The notes: generated from the sequence alone by a model not told the origin. DNA of 64,000 nucleotides from Augochlora pura (GCF_028453695.1 NC_135773.1:14694001-14758000), one strand, 5' to 3'. Counted from the first letter of the stretch, positions 36,078 to 48,239 are shown. Translations and numbers: made by a program.

Positions 36078-36800
36078 AGAATTCTCGAAAAGCTATCTAC
36101 GACGAGGAGTACGCCGACAACGAGACCGAAGAGTGAAATAAGGATGAAACGATCGAGCGGCGAAGCTTTGGAAGCTTTCTCGTGCAATTACAAGAGATCG
36201 TTTGTAGAACGGTGTTTGAACAACGAAGCGGTGATCCGAGGCGGAATCAAACGAAACCAGCTTTCAAGCATAATTAAAACCGCGGTATAATTAATGGAAA
36301 CGGTTGCTAATTTCGATGCGCAGGCAACCGAACGAGCCACTTTTGCGGGACGATATCGCGGTCGGTTCAAATGAGCCGCAACAAAAAAAAAAAGGAGGCG
36401 CGCGCGGAAAGAATGCGAAAGGCGAATGATGAAATTAATCGACGTTCTAATTAATTTCTCGCCCGGAGGAGACTATCGAGCGGATGGCCATCTCTTTCCG
36501 GCGCGCCGCGCGTTTATAATCCCTGTCGACCAATGTTATAGCGGCCGGAAAACGAGTTGCACGATCGCCTATAAACGAAAGTTCATACACCATTAATATA
36601 CCGCGGCTCTTCTTTCGATTTCAAGTTGCGTGATATAGCGGCTCGCGGAAGGTGTAATCGGCTTACGGTTAAGCGCGCGAAATGCCGTCGCCGTCGCCGA
36701 GCCGGCAAGAAGCTTTAACGATCTTCCATCAAACGTATGTTTCAATCGAATCTCCGACTACGTATTCGAACTCCGAAATAGAGTCTATTACGCGGCACGG

Positions 36801-36922
36801 TTAACCTTTGGATTGTGGAGATTTTTTAGCATTTATAGCAGACACGGCTGGATACATTCGAATCATTACTATTCATTTTCATTTTGACATTATTCGAATC
36901 TATTTGTTCAGACCAAGGTTAA
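36801..36922. mobile_element. Short TTAA-flanked MITE, family C copy 1
   Basis: TTAACCTTTGG on the left is answered by CCAAGGTTAA on the right. The 122-bp element shares AGCATTTAT, CAGAC and TTCATTTTCATT...ACATTATT blocks, in order, with the copy at 44579. Confidence 0.65.
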
Positions 36923-37679
36923 TTATTTCATTAGTTTTAACATCAATATTTAATAACTACATACGACTGTCGCAAAGTTAGAATTTAGAAGGGAACTCTG
37001 AGGCGGAATTAATCAGGCGTTCGCCATTCGAAGGTTAAAGGAAATTTTTATTCGATTCCATTCTTTAATAAAACTGTCCCAAATATTTATCGTTTATTCA
37101 TTAATGAACTGATTCTTGTTATTGACAATTAACTCTCACTGTAACAGTAGAATCATCGCATCAGTAGAGTCACTATCCGGCAAGAATATTTATCCAGCAT
37201 CCATCAGCTGATGAAAAAACAGACGATAACACGCTAAAAGAACGAACGCACGACTTGACGCAATAATTTCAATATTATTGGGTCATTAAAGTTCAAAGCT
37301 TGCAGTGATTGAGAAAAATTCGCTACGAGCAATAGTCGCTGTACTTGTACCGGCAATTATGCGTTTTTTTATCTTAACCAAATTAACCGGCAATCTTATT
37401 AAAAAACTGGGCATAAAAAGAAAGATTGCCCACCCTTTGAAGGTTCAACGGCGTTTAGAAGGAAACCACGGACGAACGAAACGATTAATGAGATGTCAGT
37501 TATCCGACGATTTCAAACACTTTATTTACAGGTAAGAACGAATCTGTTCTTCCCCGGACGCTGATTAAACAACGAGATCTCCTCGTGGCAGATTTTATGC
37601 TAATTTAATCCGCTCCGAATAAAACGGTAAGAGAGAACTTTTTCCGCGATTTATCTTGCCGTAGGTAATTAGCATGGAA

Positions 37680-37722
37680 GGGGGGAGGGGTGGGCCGCGA
37701 GCAGGGGGAGAGGGGGTGGCAG
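37680..37722 (+). repeat. G-rich tract
   Basis: Runs of 6, 4, 3, 5 and 5 G are separated mostly by one to four bases, with one nine-base loop. It could form a G-quadruplex on the plus strand. It sits in otherwise featureless intronic sequence. Confidence 0.5.
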
Positions 37723-40700
37723 GGATGAGATTATAAAGCGGCGAGTTACCTGGCAAGGAGAAGTCAAATATTAAACTGCAAAAGTTAGCTCGCGGAGATC
37801 CCCATGACTCGACTATATTTTCCTTCTTATTTAAAGGTCCCGGTTACAAAGTCTCCGAGATACGGTCCGCTGCATGATTAAAATCGTGCCGCGCTTCGTG
37901 GCTCAGTTTTGATTTCGTCCGGGCGATTCGAACGACGCGTCGCCCCGTATCCTCGTGTGATCGAACCGTCGGTTCCGAGTTCCGACACGCGCGACCGGGC
38001 CAGATAACGACCTTCCCTATTTGGAAAATTAAGAGCTCGCGCAACGAATGCTCCATTAGCGGGAGCCCTTTAATCTCGACGGAGGGTTCGACCTCCTATC
38101 ACTGCGCGCAATCGTTTCGATCTCTGTACTTATCGTCAAGCATCGTGCGCTGTTCAGGTCGGCGCGCGATCCGACAGCAGAGCTTTGCATTTTGTCGTAA
38201 TTTTTCTGCTCTAAGTATAGAAACTAATTTCATAGAAATACTTCAATCACGCGCGTTTCGCATGCGATAAGAACTCGATCTGTTCTAGAATCGAGTGTCG
38301 GCTCCGATCCAATTGAATTCTTACAATGTTCCAGTTCGAACGGTGCGACCATTTCAATGGATACTCTCCGGATAGAGGAGTGCAAAATCATCTATGGACC
38401 CGTCACGAGTGAAATTCGTATCGCGGCGGGTATTTCCTTGTAACCTGTAGCTATCCTGTCCGAGACATTCTCCGTTCCTAAATCGAACGGGTTGACCGTG
38501 TTGTTGAAATTTAATTAGCATTACGAAACAAGACGACGAATGGCACACGAACGTTCTATTGCGGCACGTCCGCGCCGTTTTTACCGGTCGCGCGAATTTC
38601 GCGAGACCCTGTCGGAAAACTGCGATTTAATTACCCCTCGATCGTTTCACCGGGCCGTGCCTCGGTCGGCGTGCACATAAATCAAACTGTCTTGTCGAAC
38701 GCCCCGGGAACCGTAATAACGGCGATATCATCGGCCGATCGATCGATCGATCCGCTCGTAATAAATATTTTCACTAAATACAGAGCCAGGAACGCGTAAA
38801 GATGTGGAACCCGACAGCTTGATCACGGCGAACAGTGGGGACCGGCTAATCACGACCGAATGATACCGGCGCGGCTCGCCGCGATAAAGCGTTCGTAGCC
38901 TTGACTCAAATTCTGCCAAGCCCGCTACAAACACGATCGCGAAACAACTCATTTCCTCTTCTCTTCGGCTACGAGCCGCTGCTCGGCAAACAAGGAGGGC
39001 TCTGGATTCGGCGTCTTTGACTGTTGGCTAATAGAAAACTATAATACGTCACGGATACCTGCAATCGAACTTCTTATACTACAGTCTAGACACAAATATG
39101 TATAAGCGGAGAGCTAGGCTAATTAATTTGTTAATACTTATGCATATGAATCGTTTTAAGTAAAAGGTATTTCTTTGATTGATTTAGTATCATCAAACCA
39201 TACTTAATTTGTTACGATCGTAATGAACACTCTTTTAACATTTTAATAAAATAACCGATTTTATTTAACGTATCGTGTCTGTAATGAATGATTAAGATTA
39301 AAAAATAGTAGTGAATACCATTGAAATTTTTTTTGAAATTGTAAATAAGGCAAAGGTGATTGATATTGTACTATTTTTAATGCAATCCGTCATTTATCGA
39401 TAAATCTTCTCGTTTAACGACGAAAATGCCGAAATTTTTACTAAAGACTCGCAATTGGATTGTTAGCAGTTTAAGAAAATAACAGATAGGTTCTATAATC
39501 CAGAGTTTACCGTGTCTTTTGATATTAACTTGTTTCACGGGAAGAAGAAATGGCGAAACGTATACCAGACGATAGAGGTTTCAGTTTAATGCCCTGCTCC
39601 GACAAAATCAAGGCTTTATCTTACTTGCCGACCAGGGACAAACTTTCTTATCTTCAGGAAGTTTCTTATTTGCCTCTGAACCGTCTCGCTTTTTGATTCG
39701 TTTCGCAGAAGCTACGTTTCGTAGACGTCAGTCGACTGGATTTAAACAAACCGATATGGTACGAGTGATTGAAAATCGTCGATTGACAGGTAGACTATCT
39801 TTTGCGAGAACGAGCAGCTACAAATTTGAGGATAGTTTTAAATGTTTGCTGTCTTATCAAAACCATTGCCAATACAAGTTATTGTTTTTCCAATTTTCCA
39901 AGCGAAATTTTGTGGAAGACTTCCTATAAAGCAATTTCACAAATTACAGTTGCAGTAATGTGTTTTCTGCATTTACAACTATGAGCAGATAAAATATAAT
40001 GCGTCATGAGCAGAATTCCGTTGATTAAGACTTCTCTGTACTTAATTATTTCCTGATAGAGCAAGATCATTCTTCTGCCTAACATGTTTTCAATTACTTT
40101 CATTTCTGGATTTTAATCATCAGGAGTCTGACTAGGTGACATAGTGCAAGGACTTGACCAGGAGACTGCACCTCATCAAAAACCGAAATTTTCCCCCTTT
40201 CTCCTTTGCAAATAAAAATAATCAAAGAAGAACGTACACGTACTTTATGAAAATAAAAATTACTATTTAACTACAAACCTATATCCAAAGTCACTTGAGT
40301 ACACGGTTAAGCATTTTGTATTTCTCGTATCGAATCGTATCCTCTTATAAAATATGAGAAAAATGTCGACAAAGAGAAGCGATAAATTCTCCAGACATCA
40401 TGCTACGTCACGTGTGACGCTGGTAGCGAACGTGTTAACGTCCAAAGCAAGTTACTATGTTCAAAGATCCGCTACTATGAAAATCGCAGGCGTAACCGTG
40501 ACATCGTTCGAATCTTGCTGAACAAGGTATCGATCAAAACACAGTGCCGCTTTACGTCCGACCAATTTCGATAGAGGATCGCGGGCGGGGGAGAGGGTTA
40601 ATAAACAAGAGTCGTGCGCTTTCACTGGGGATCCGATTGGATCGCGCCCGTAGGAGCCCCGAAGAAGGAGGAAGTTATTACCGTATGAATACCGAAGTGA

Positions 40701-40861
40701 AACCGGGTCCGAGTCCGGGTCCGAGTCCGTCCGTCGGCTTCGATCGCTTCATTCCCTGATCCCGATCCTTGTCCCAATTCTCAGGGACAATGCACGCGGA
40801 GGATCGCGTGACCGTGCTCGGGGTCCCCGCGTGTGTTATTCATTTACATGGGGGTCTCTCC

Positions 40862-40878
40862 CTCTCTCTCTCTCTCTC
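40862..40878 (+). repeat. (CT)n microsatellite
   Basis: 17 bases of CT dinucleotide in a pyrimidine-rich stretch. Confidence 0.85.
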
Positions 40879-41088
40879 GTGTCTCTCGTCCCGTCGATGA
40901 GGCCGAAGTGGCTTTTGTTCCGCGCCCCCGTCGCGTCGTCCCTGGTCCCTGTCGCTGACAGGTTTACGATCGGTGATCGCGATCAGGACGGCAACACAGT
41001 TTCTGGAGCACTGGTTGCGGTGTTCGACGTTCGATCCAGGCATCGGCGCGCCCGTGATTGAAGCCCCGAATCATTTCGAGAGATTCCT

Positions 41089-41134
41089 ATCTTCCTTTTC
41101 TCCCTTTCTCTCTTTCTCCTTTCTACTCCGGCCA
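41089..41134 (+). promoter_or_regulatory. Possible 3' splice site with long pyrimidine tract
   Basis: About 40 bases of nearly pure C/T end in CCGGCCAG followed by GAG. This would place an exon start at 41135, upstream of the candidate open frame at 41215. No matching donor was identified. Confidence 0.25.
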
Positions 41135-41214
41135 GGAGATAGCGAGGGCGATGAGGGAGGTTTTCAGGATATCGTTGATCGATGATTGCGAGCGCCGATA
41201 GAGCTTCGTGATAC

Positions 41215-41385
41215 ATGGCTTCGGAAAACACCGAAGATTCAGTGGCAGATTTGAATATTGAAAACGATGTGACGAGACCTGGAAGGCTTGTGAACTGCTT
41301 CAAGGAATTTGCAAACGAAATGGACGCCAATTTTATGCAGCGCGAACGATTTCTCGCGTTTTCTGAAATTCTAATTTATGCGTAG
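41215..41385 (+). CDS. Candidate 56-codon small open frame, unrecognised
   Basis: ATG at 41215 opens 56 codons ending in TAG. An in-frame TGA lies two codons upstream, so this ATG is the only possible start. Codons are strongly of the purine-first type (GAA AAC ACC GAA GAT) and composition is balanced: an acidic N-terminus (MASENTEDSVADLNIENDV), then a mixed helix-like C-terminal half (CFKEFANEMDANFMQRERF). No signal peptide, membrane segment or known motif is seen. About 80 bases upstream a long pyrimidine tract ends in CCAG, a good 3' splice site, so it could follow a spliced 5' leader. It lies antisense to Fhos inside its intron. A chance frame is possible. Confidence 0.3.
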   Translation: MASENTEDSVADLNIENDVTRPGRLVNCFKEFANEMDANFMQRERFLAFSEILIYA

Positions 41386-43634
41386 AATCTATAGCTGATA
41401 AAATAAAAGCGATAATTATATATAACCGAGTAACTCTATAGTCTAAAGTTTTGCCATTCGAAGATACAAGCATAGTAAATAGTAGACTCTAGGACTGTTC
41501 CCTCTTCTGAAACGCTACATCTTCGGGAAAAATAGAAACGACAAGTAATGATCAGACGTGTCAAACTTATCCTAGATATTTTTACTTTAAGAGCTACTGT
41601 TTTCCAATTCCACGAACTTCTTTCGATCAATGAGAACGTGAAGTTTGTGCACGTGACACGCGTACCGTTTCGCGGATCGTAACACCGACTACAAGCTCAA
41701 ACTTTGATTTGAACGTCGAATTTCATTATCAATAGTGTTGGCTTACGGTGTGCACGCCGGCTTTGTGTTTAGTTCGCGTAAACGTATGGCAAATATCATA
41801 GTTTACCTTGTTAGGTAATGCACAAGGACTGACAGCGTACGTATGCGCAAATGTTGGGACAGAATCGATACAAACTTCGTGTTTATCGGACGAAATTAAT
41901 ATTGGACGGGCGTGACTCTGTAACACGTGTTTGTAAAATATTCTGTAGGAATATCGAATGTAACGGAAATACGAAGTGCTATTAAATCAAACTGACATAT
42001 CGGAATAAAAATCAACGTAAAATTCAAGTCAAAATAAATATATTAAATCCTGAAATCGTCGTCGATGAACTCTGTAAAACGTTCCATCAGGTATAGTCAT
42101 AAATAACTTCCGATGCAGCTGGGTAGAATGCATTGTTCTTATCTACCCATTATAAGTCACCGAGACACAAGAGTTTTTGCTTTCGTTAAATAGATAAGTG
42201 ATAAAAATAAGTTAAATAAAAAGCAAGAAATAGTCGCATAATTTCATAGTAAGAGAACAACGTCAGCATCGCTTATCCAGGTTTTCTAATCACGGGTATT
42301 ATTTTCCTGTTAATTCTATTATCCGACGCGGTCTAATTTCCTCGATCAATGTTTTGTATTCGAACTGCGTTTCTGCGATACCGTTCCACTTATTACATAG
42401 TTGTTAATCGCGGTCGAAGGTGGACGGACGTCTCGAGCCTGAAATAATTAACACGACGCGACAGATCGGTATTCAAGATCGGCGATGGTATCTGCCGTCT
42501 GCTTTTAACAAGTGTTCCCTCATTCAATGCAAATACCTGCGTATTGTCTAGCAGCACTTTCCGTGGTCGATTCGTCGATATCCGAAGGCCGCCGTATAAA
42601 AGCCTGAATGTAGATCGCGCGATAAATTAACACGTACGATTTACTTAGCCGCCGCGAGCCAATCGCATCGGAGATCTACGCCGCGCGTCGCTTTGTTCCA
42701 TTGTCGTTATTATCCGGACTAAATGTTGTCCAAATTGGACTCGGGGCCTCTCTCGACACGACAGCCATTCTTCCTCGATGAAACAGAATCGTGATTTATA
42801 CGTCAAATCATAATCACGATCGGACAGATACTTGTACCGCGAAAGAGAGTCACGGCAACGAAGTGAAGGAACACTTTGTACAGGTTTATCTGACCTCGTT
42901 TAACACGCGTATCGGAGTATTGCCAATTCTACACAGGTTTCTATCGATAAAAATGTATGACTGTACAGAGATTTTCAATTTTCCTTCTTTCTGCGATCGA
43001 GCAGACAGACAATAGCGAGATACTATCGCGCCACGGTCTTCGTCGGTTATGAGTAGGTGCAATGAGTCACGGACAAAGACATTAGCCTGTCGCGATAGAA
43101 AGCACCGCGTGGCCGGAGAATTGTCCAATGTGGTCCCGATGCGGTTTTAACAAAAAAAAATTGAAAAACTCGCCTGCGAGGTGCACGATTAAATGCAATT
43201 ATTACGATAAATCAAAAGTGGAGTCCACGGGAAACTGGTAGGCTATAAAATCCGAAAGAGCTGAAGTTATGATTTGTAACTGCTTAATTTACAGCGCGTA
43301 TAGCTCGCCGCGATGCAAATTTATAGCGGTTACCGGGAACAACCGCAGCGTGTAATTTACTAAAATAACACCCGGGTCATCAAGATCGTGAAAAACTGCG
43401 ACGTTCCACGAATCCGGACTGAAACCACCCAACGCGATCGTGATTCCTGTCCCCGTGTCATAATGATTGCGTGTCCGGGAGGGATTAGCGTTTCTCCGCA
43501 GATCTCGCGGCGGTTTTCAACAATGGGAGGGAAGAGGGGGAACGTAACAACGCGAAATGGACCATAATGAAAGGACGGTAATGAGAGGAAATGGGTCAAC
43601 GGACCAACGATTGCCGGACGAAGTGTTCCTGGAA

Positions 43635-44330
43635 AAGGGCATAGCCGATTAAGATGGTCAAAACTGCCATTAGACGTTTTTCGATGAGTCATACACCGTT
43701 CGATGGCTGACCAATAAAAAATCATCTGTGCAAAATTTTCACCCTGTAACTTGTCCGTGAGGGTAATTACAGGGTAAAATATATTTCGCGGTTTTCCGGC
43801 ATTTTTCCACCTTTAGCGACTTTCTAAAATTTTGAAAAAAATATGGCTTATTTTGGACATCAAGCCGGATGTTATAGAATTTTTTCAGATTTTTCAGTTG
43901 CAAGCTGTGATTATCAAAAATGAAAAACCCCAAATAAATCGGAAAATTGAAGATTTCTCGAAAACTAAAATCGGTAAAACTTTTACATTAATTCCCTGAC
44001 AAGGTACTATCACGCGGTACCCACGGCTCGTGTACTCAATTTTTCTCAAATTTTTTGCTCGCCTGCAACATTGTCAAAAAAAATGAAAACCCAATGTGTC
44101 GATGTTTTTTGCTGTCAGAATGAAGCTACTACTATTCTAGTTTACCGCGAGTGTGGATTAAGTAATTTTAAATGTTATTGCATTGAAACAAATAATTTTT
44201 GAACCCTGAAAATGCGAATTAAGCGAGCAAAAAATTGTAACGAGCGGGATATATGCCGAAATATGTATTTCCATTCGATTTCGGTGCTGCTACGCTCGGG
44301 TTCAAATCCCGTTAGAGGATAAATTTTTTT
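43635..44330 (+). mobile_element. AT-rich interspersed element, copy 3, with tRNA-like 3' tail
   Basis: The copy begins AAGGGCATAGCCGATTAAG, parallels copy 1 through TTAAGCGAGCAAAAAATTG, and retains the block near 43960-44030 that copy 1 has lost (ending TCACGCGGTACCCACGGCTC). Past CCGAAAT it ends in a tRNA T-arm-like segment and a T run. No frame is conserved with copy 1, so the family appears non-coding and non-autonomous. Confidence 0.8.
44284..44330 (+). repeat. Degraded tRNA-like tail (B-box half) of element copy 3
   Basis: CGGGTTCAAATCCCG at 44297-44311 is a perfect T-arm hairpin and contains a consensus Pol III B box, GGTTCAAATCC. GTTAGAGGAT and seven T follow. The D-arm is missing, so it is not a tRNA gene. 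The end, GTTAGAGG...TTTTTTT, aligns with the end of copy 1. Confidence 0.6.
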
Positions 44331-44578
44331 CGAACGAAAAAAAACGTCTTTTCGAACGAGCTACCATTTTTCTTAGTACAATAGCTGCCAATAACATTTA
44401 AAATAGAAACTGTATTGTTTCAGATATATTTTGCTAAAGATACAGATTTTCTGTTTCATGAAAGAATTCTTAATAACAAAGAGTCAAATGAAGAAGCTTC
44501 GATAGTCAAATTCTAATTCAAACCAATGCAACATGTTGCAAAAATTCGATTAAGATGCAGAATTCCACTGCGGAAACT

Positions 44579-44722
44579 TTATCCTTTGGACGGCGGATAT
44601 ATGTAAGCATTTATGACAGACTCAGCTAGTTCCAGTAAAATTTTTTAGAATTAATTTTCATTCTTACATTATTAAAATCTCTTTATTTATTAATTTCCGG
44701 CATCCGTTCTCCAAAGGTTAAA
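44579..44722. mobile_element. Short MITE, family C copy 2
   Basis: The left end TTATCCTTTGGACGGCGGAT is mirrored at the right by the complement of TTAACCTTTGGAGAACGGAT, giving inverted termini of about 20 bp. Interior blocks AGCATTTAT, CAGACTCAGCT and TTTTCATTCTTACATTATT match copy 1. Confidence 0.7.
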
Positions 44723-45644
44723 AGAGACTGGAATTTCGTATCAGTTTTTTCATTCTTGCAAAGCCGAGGATTTCGACCGCCGCCGCGCTGTCGGACGTGC
44801 GCTTGCCGGAGGAGCGTTTGACCCTTAAACCCTTTGGCAGCGAGTGCCGTTCAAGGTGAGCCGTGCCTGTCCAAGCCGTTACAGAGAAACTTACATAATA
44901 CCGGGTTCGACCATTCGCGACGAATCATACGTTGCGGTATGCGGCGAGCTATGCGGCGCGGAACGTTGCAGCTAGTCCATTTCGTGACAATGGAGTGGGA
45001 CCGTTGTGTTCTACCGTGGAACGTGGCGCGGCTCTTGGAACGCTGGCCGATAAATTGGCTGGCGATTTCCACGAAAGGTAATTCTTTGCCCTTCCGAGTG
45101 GATCTTTGCGCCCTATTTGCTAACCGCAGCAGGCACAGTGATCATCGGGCCACAAGAAAGGCTAGGTTGAGCGGATGCTCCTTACCCTTTAAGTCATCTA
45201 ATTTATGCATAGTGATTTATTTGTTATTTTATTTTATTTTTTCAAGTTCTTAATATAATTGCTATACTCGATTAACGAGCACATGAACGATTAAAATGAA
45301 TACGAGAAAGTAATACTGCGCACACAAAACATGATTATTTTCAATCACTTTAAAGCGTATAACATTTACGTCAATTTAAAAAATTCGCATGATACAACAT
45401 AAATATATAAAATATGTTTATAGTATATCACGCTTTCCACATAATGCAATGTACAGCTAATCAAGATTAGCTAATTAGTAATTAATAATTATAAGTAATC
45501 ATGTGTTCATAAGAAGAATCTGAAGTTAATGCTTTAAGGATAAGTCAATGCTCCTACATTTTGTAATTGTTGCATCGGTTCACTTCGTCTCGATTGTTTT
45601 ACGCCTCCTGACTCCCGTCGCGCCTCTCGCCCGCCCGCGGTCGC

Positions 45645-45652
45645 ATAAATAA
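45645..45652 (+). promoter_or_regulatory. TATA-like box after a GC-rich stretch
   Basis: ATAAATAA follows a GC-rich segment (CGCCCGCCCGCGG) and lies 44 bases before the ATG of the open frame at 45696. Spacing would put a start site near 45675-45680. This is only suggestive. Confidence 0.2.
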
Positions 45653-45695
45653 GACAAAGCTCAGACACACGTGTGTGATATGCTTTCAGCCGAAA

Positions 45696-45923
45696 ATGGC
45701 GAGCACGGGAGAGCGAGAAGACGGTGACGGACGTCAGAAGGCGTTGTTTATTTATAATCGGCCAGACTCGAGTCCCTCGTTTCCTGGAAATTTCCTGCCA
45801 ATAAGGGAAACGCGTTTACCCTACTTCTGCGAGGGCGTTAACATGAGCGCGTGGGTGGGAATCGGTCTTACGCTTTTCTCGACTGGCGCCTACCCAGCAA
45901 CGGAATCATTAGAACAGTGGTAG
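45696..45923 (+). CDS. Candidate 75-codon open frame behind a TATA-like box
   Basis: ATG in the context GAAAATGG (A at -3, G at +4) opens 75 codons ending in TAG. The start is hydrophilic (MASTGEREDGDGRQK). The middle is Pro- and aromatic-rich (FIYNRPDSSPSFPGNF). A short hydrophobic stretch (MSAWVGIGLTLF) precedes the end. No family is recognised. It is antisense to Fhos and lies within the inferred intron. The frame sits in mixed-GC DNA rather than the extreme CpG-rich type, which slightly favours it, but chance cannot be excluded. Confidence 0.25.
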   Translation: MASTGEREDGDGRQKALFIYNRPDSSPSFPGNFLPIRETRLPYFCEGVNMSAWVGIGLTLFSTGAYPATESLEQW

Positions 45924-47035
45924 AGTGTCAGCAAATTGATTCAGTAACAATAATGGTAACGTCAAGTTACCTTTATTAATGGGTAGTCCGTTTGATATCA
46001 AGAATTAAAAATCAATTAAGAACTCGATCTTTTACAAGAAAAATATATGGCTCTCAGGATTGGCTTTCTCAAACTAGACAAGTTTTTATTTATCAAATTT
46101 CTCAAGTGTAACTCTGAGTATGTTAGAGGAACGGCGTCACGAGTTATTTTGCGCAACTACGTTGATTGGCGATTCTCCGTTCTGAATAATTTCCTGGAAA
46201 TCGTGTGACGAGAGAGAAGGATCGCAAGATCAAAGGTCAGCCTTGACGTCGCTCGCGGTTCCGAACACGGTATTCCTATTTCGAGATTTCACGGATCGAC
46301 CTTTGCAATTAACCGACCGAAGTGCGCGTCGATGAATCGGTGAATTCGGCTTATTTGCGATCGCGCGAAGATAGGTGCGTATTTACGAGGCGGATATAAT
46401 ACGGTAATTGGAAGAAGGTCGTTTTAATAGAACCCCGTTATCGCGGAATGAAATTACGACGCTTTGTGCCGTTGTTTTCGTTCGTCGTTGGAAACAGGAT
46501 CGAATTAAAATCGGGCGACTCTGCAGGGGAACAATGCGGCCACGTTATCCGGTGCGTACGCACGACCCCAAAACTACCGGCTCCGTGAAATAATTACGAG
46601 ACCTTATCTCGCCAGATAATGCGATGCCGTTCTTCAGACGATGGTCGCGTAACAATGACACGCGGCTGCGGCCGCGGTGGCGGCGGAAAAATCCGCCGAA
46701 TTGTTGCTGGGACAAAGAATTCGCCTTGAAATCGCGTGCCTGCATCTTAATTCGAACAATGCTCGATTTGGATTCTTCACGGAGAAAGAGTTCACCGGTG
46801 TACTTCGAGGACAATGGGAGATTAACATTGTTGAATCAGTTTCGGAAACGTCGAACGAGTTCACACGGAAGAACCTCTGTTCGCGGGAGGAAAGCGACCT
46901 TCGAGGTTTCTCAATGCGCAAGAAGTAGAACGGCGCGCTAAATCCTGCGAACATTTTTGAACACGCGCGGAGATCGAGATTACCGAATTAAGGGAAGGTG
47001 CTACGTGCGAATCAGATTTGTGTTGTTCGTCCTTT

Positions 47036-47218
47036 TTACGGGGCTGGTTTTTGAACACCTTTCGTCAGGTATTTGTCAGTAGTTTGATGTTCTATTAATT
47101 TATTGCAAACGACATGACAATTTTCGACTAAGTTAAACTTTTTATTGGAACCTATCCCTAATACCATGAACATGAGTAGACTTAAACAAAGAAGAACTTT
47201 GGCAGACGTTCTATTCAT
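47036..47218 (-). CDS. Candidate 60-residue secreted peptide
   Basis: On the minus strand an ATG preceded by AAAA, a favourable insect start context, opens 60 codons ending in TAA. Residues 1-24 form a textbook signal peptide: MNRTSAK, a hydrophobic core VLLCLSLLMFMVLGIG, then S before a basic mature start. The mature part of about 36 residues is hydrophilic with two closely spaced Cys (34 and 38, ENCHVVCNK), many Lys, and a Pro-rich end. The frame remains open 13 codons further upstream, but this ATG has the better context. I recognise no family; a short secreted factor or first exon of a longer secreted protein are both possible. It lies on the same strand as Fhos, inside its intron, about 200 bases from a retroelement-like repeat. 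No AATAAA was seen just downstream. Confidence 0.4.
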   Translation of the reverse strand: MNRTSAKVLLCLSLLMFMVLGIGSNKKFNLVENCHVVCNKLIEHQTTDKYLTKGVQKPAP

Positions 47219-47418
47219 TTTTATAATTATTAACCAAGTAATCGATTGTCCTCCCATTCTAGAACTAATAAAACTAAAGGTTCCTGCTAAAGCAATACGG
47301 TCAAAAGAATTATTTCCAAAAGAATTAATAGTATAACCAGGGCATAAAGAACAGTAAATAAACTTGATACAAAAATCGACTCCTTTGGCAATACATTGTG
47401 TTGAGGATTGCTAAGCGA

Positions 47419-47820
47419 GGGTTTTATGGCGGGGGGCCATGTGCTTGGGAGTTTTAGAATCGGCCAGGGTATGGGCCTGTCACCCACTTCTTTAGAAAAT
47501 AGTTCGCGATTGTTCCAAGGCACATGGTCGACACTCTCGGACATTAGCGATATTGCCCCGCCATAAACACGGGTCCCTATACCCATAGCGCGGCGCGGAT
47601 CGCGGAAAACGGCACGTTCTGGGACAACGGGCAATTAGGGGAATGGGATGCAGATGTCGGAAACTTTCCAGGCCCACGCGCGACCGGGAACTCCCTGGCA
47701 AACGTTGCGACACTGCCCCTTCCTAGGTCCCAGACGTTGTCTTTTGGGCTTGTCGCGATTGGGCGGCTCTCCTCAACACCCACCCCTAATTCGCAAGAGT
47801 AGGGCGAACCGAGGTGACGT
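47419..47820 (+). repeat. Interspersed repeat, copy B (possible LTR/UTR of a retroelement)
   Basis: It shares five or more ordered blocks with 15179-15468 but is about 110 bp longer in the middle. A TGTGTTGAGG sequence 20 bases upstream and GTCGACACA near 48077 could be the TG...CA termini of a 680-bp LTR, but flanking duplications were not found. No coding domain is seen. Confidence 0.5.
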
Positions 47821-47845
47821 TATCGACGAACTTCGATTCGCACAA

Positions 47846-47925
47846 CAGATACATTTCGGAATCAGACACAATACGTAAAATAGACAGATACATTTCGGAA
47901 TTCAGAAACAATACGTAAAATAGAC
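47846..47925 (+). repeat. Two-copy 40-bp tandem repeat
   Basis: AGATACATTTCGGAAT, CAGA(C/A)ACAATACG and TAAAATAGAC occur twice in immediate succession, differing at only two or three positions. Confidence 0.85.
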
Positions 47926-48239
47926 ATAGCCACAAACTCTTAGACAATTAGTAACTTGTAACAATCTTGAACGCATTCCATGTATCTCCACCGGGAGTGT
48001 AAATATATTTGTTGTTAACATTCACGGTGTAAATTTGTTCCTCCTACCTTGGAGGTGGTCCTTCGAGTTAGTCGACACATCACGTGTAAATTTCTCAAAA
48101 GCTCGAACGATTTATTAAAATTAACCACGAGCATCAACACATTGAGTCAATTTACAAATGCAGCAACTCTAGCCATTAAATCACACACTGTAATTTCTTC
48201 ATGACACACTCTTATATTGTAATTTTTAATTTATATTAT

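Larger units (their letters stand above)
36923..43634. other. Intronic stretch, largely featureless
   Basis: Apart from the G-rich tract at 37680, a (CGAT)n run at 38735-38752, a GGGTCCGAGTCC short repeat at 40704-40730, the CT run and the open frame at 41215, I see only unique-looking sequence. A terminus-like GCGAACGTGTTAA near 40425-40438 resembles the end of the family A MITEs but has no partner. Confidence 0.5.

Noticed and set aside
38080..38100. T-arm-like GGAGGGTTCGACCTCC
   Set aside because: The loop is one base short for a tRNA T-arm, and no D-arm or anticodon arm lies upstream.
44284..44330. A functional tRNA gene
   Set aside because: Only the T-arm/B box is present. No D-arm, anticodon arm or pairing acceptor stem is found, and it is part of a repeat tail.
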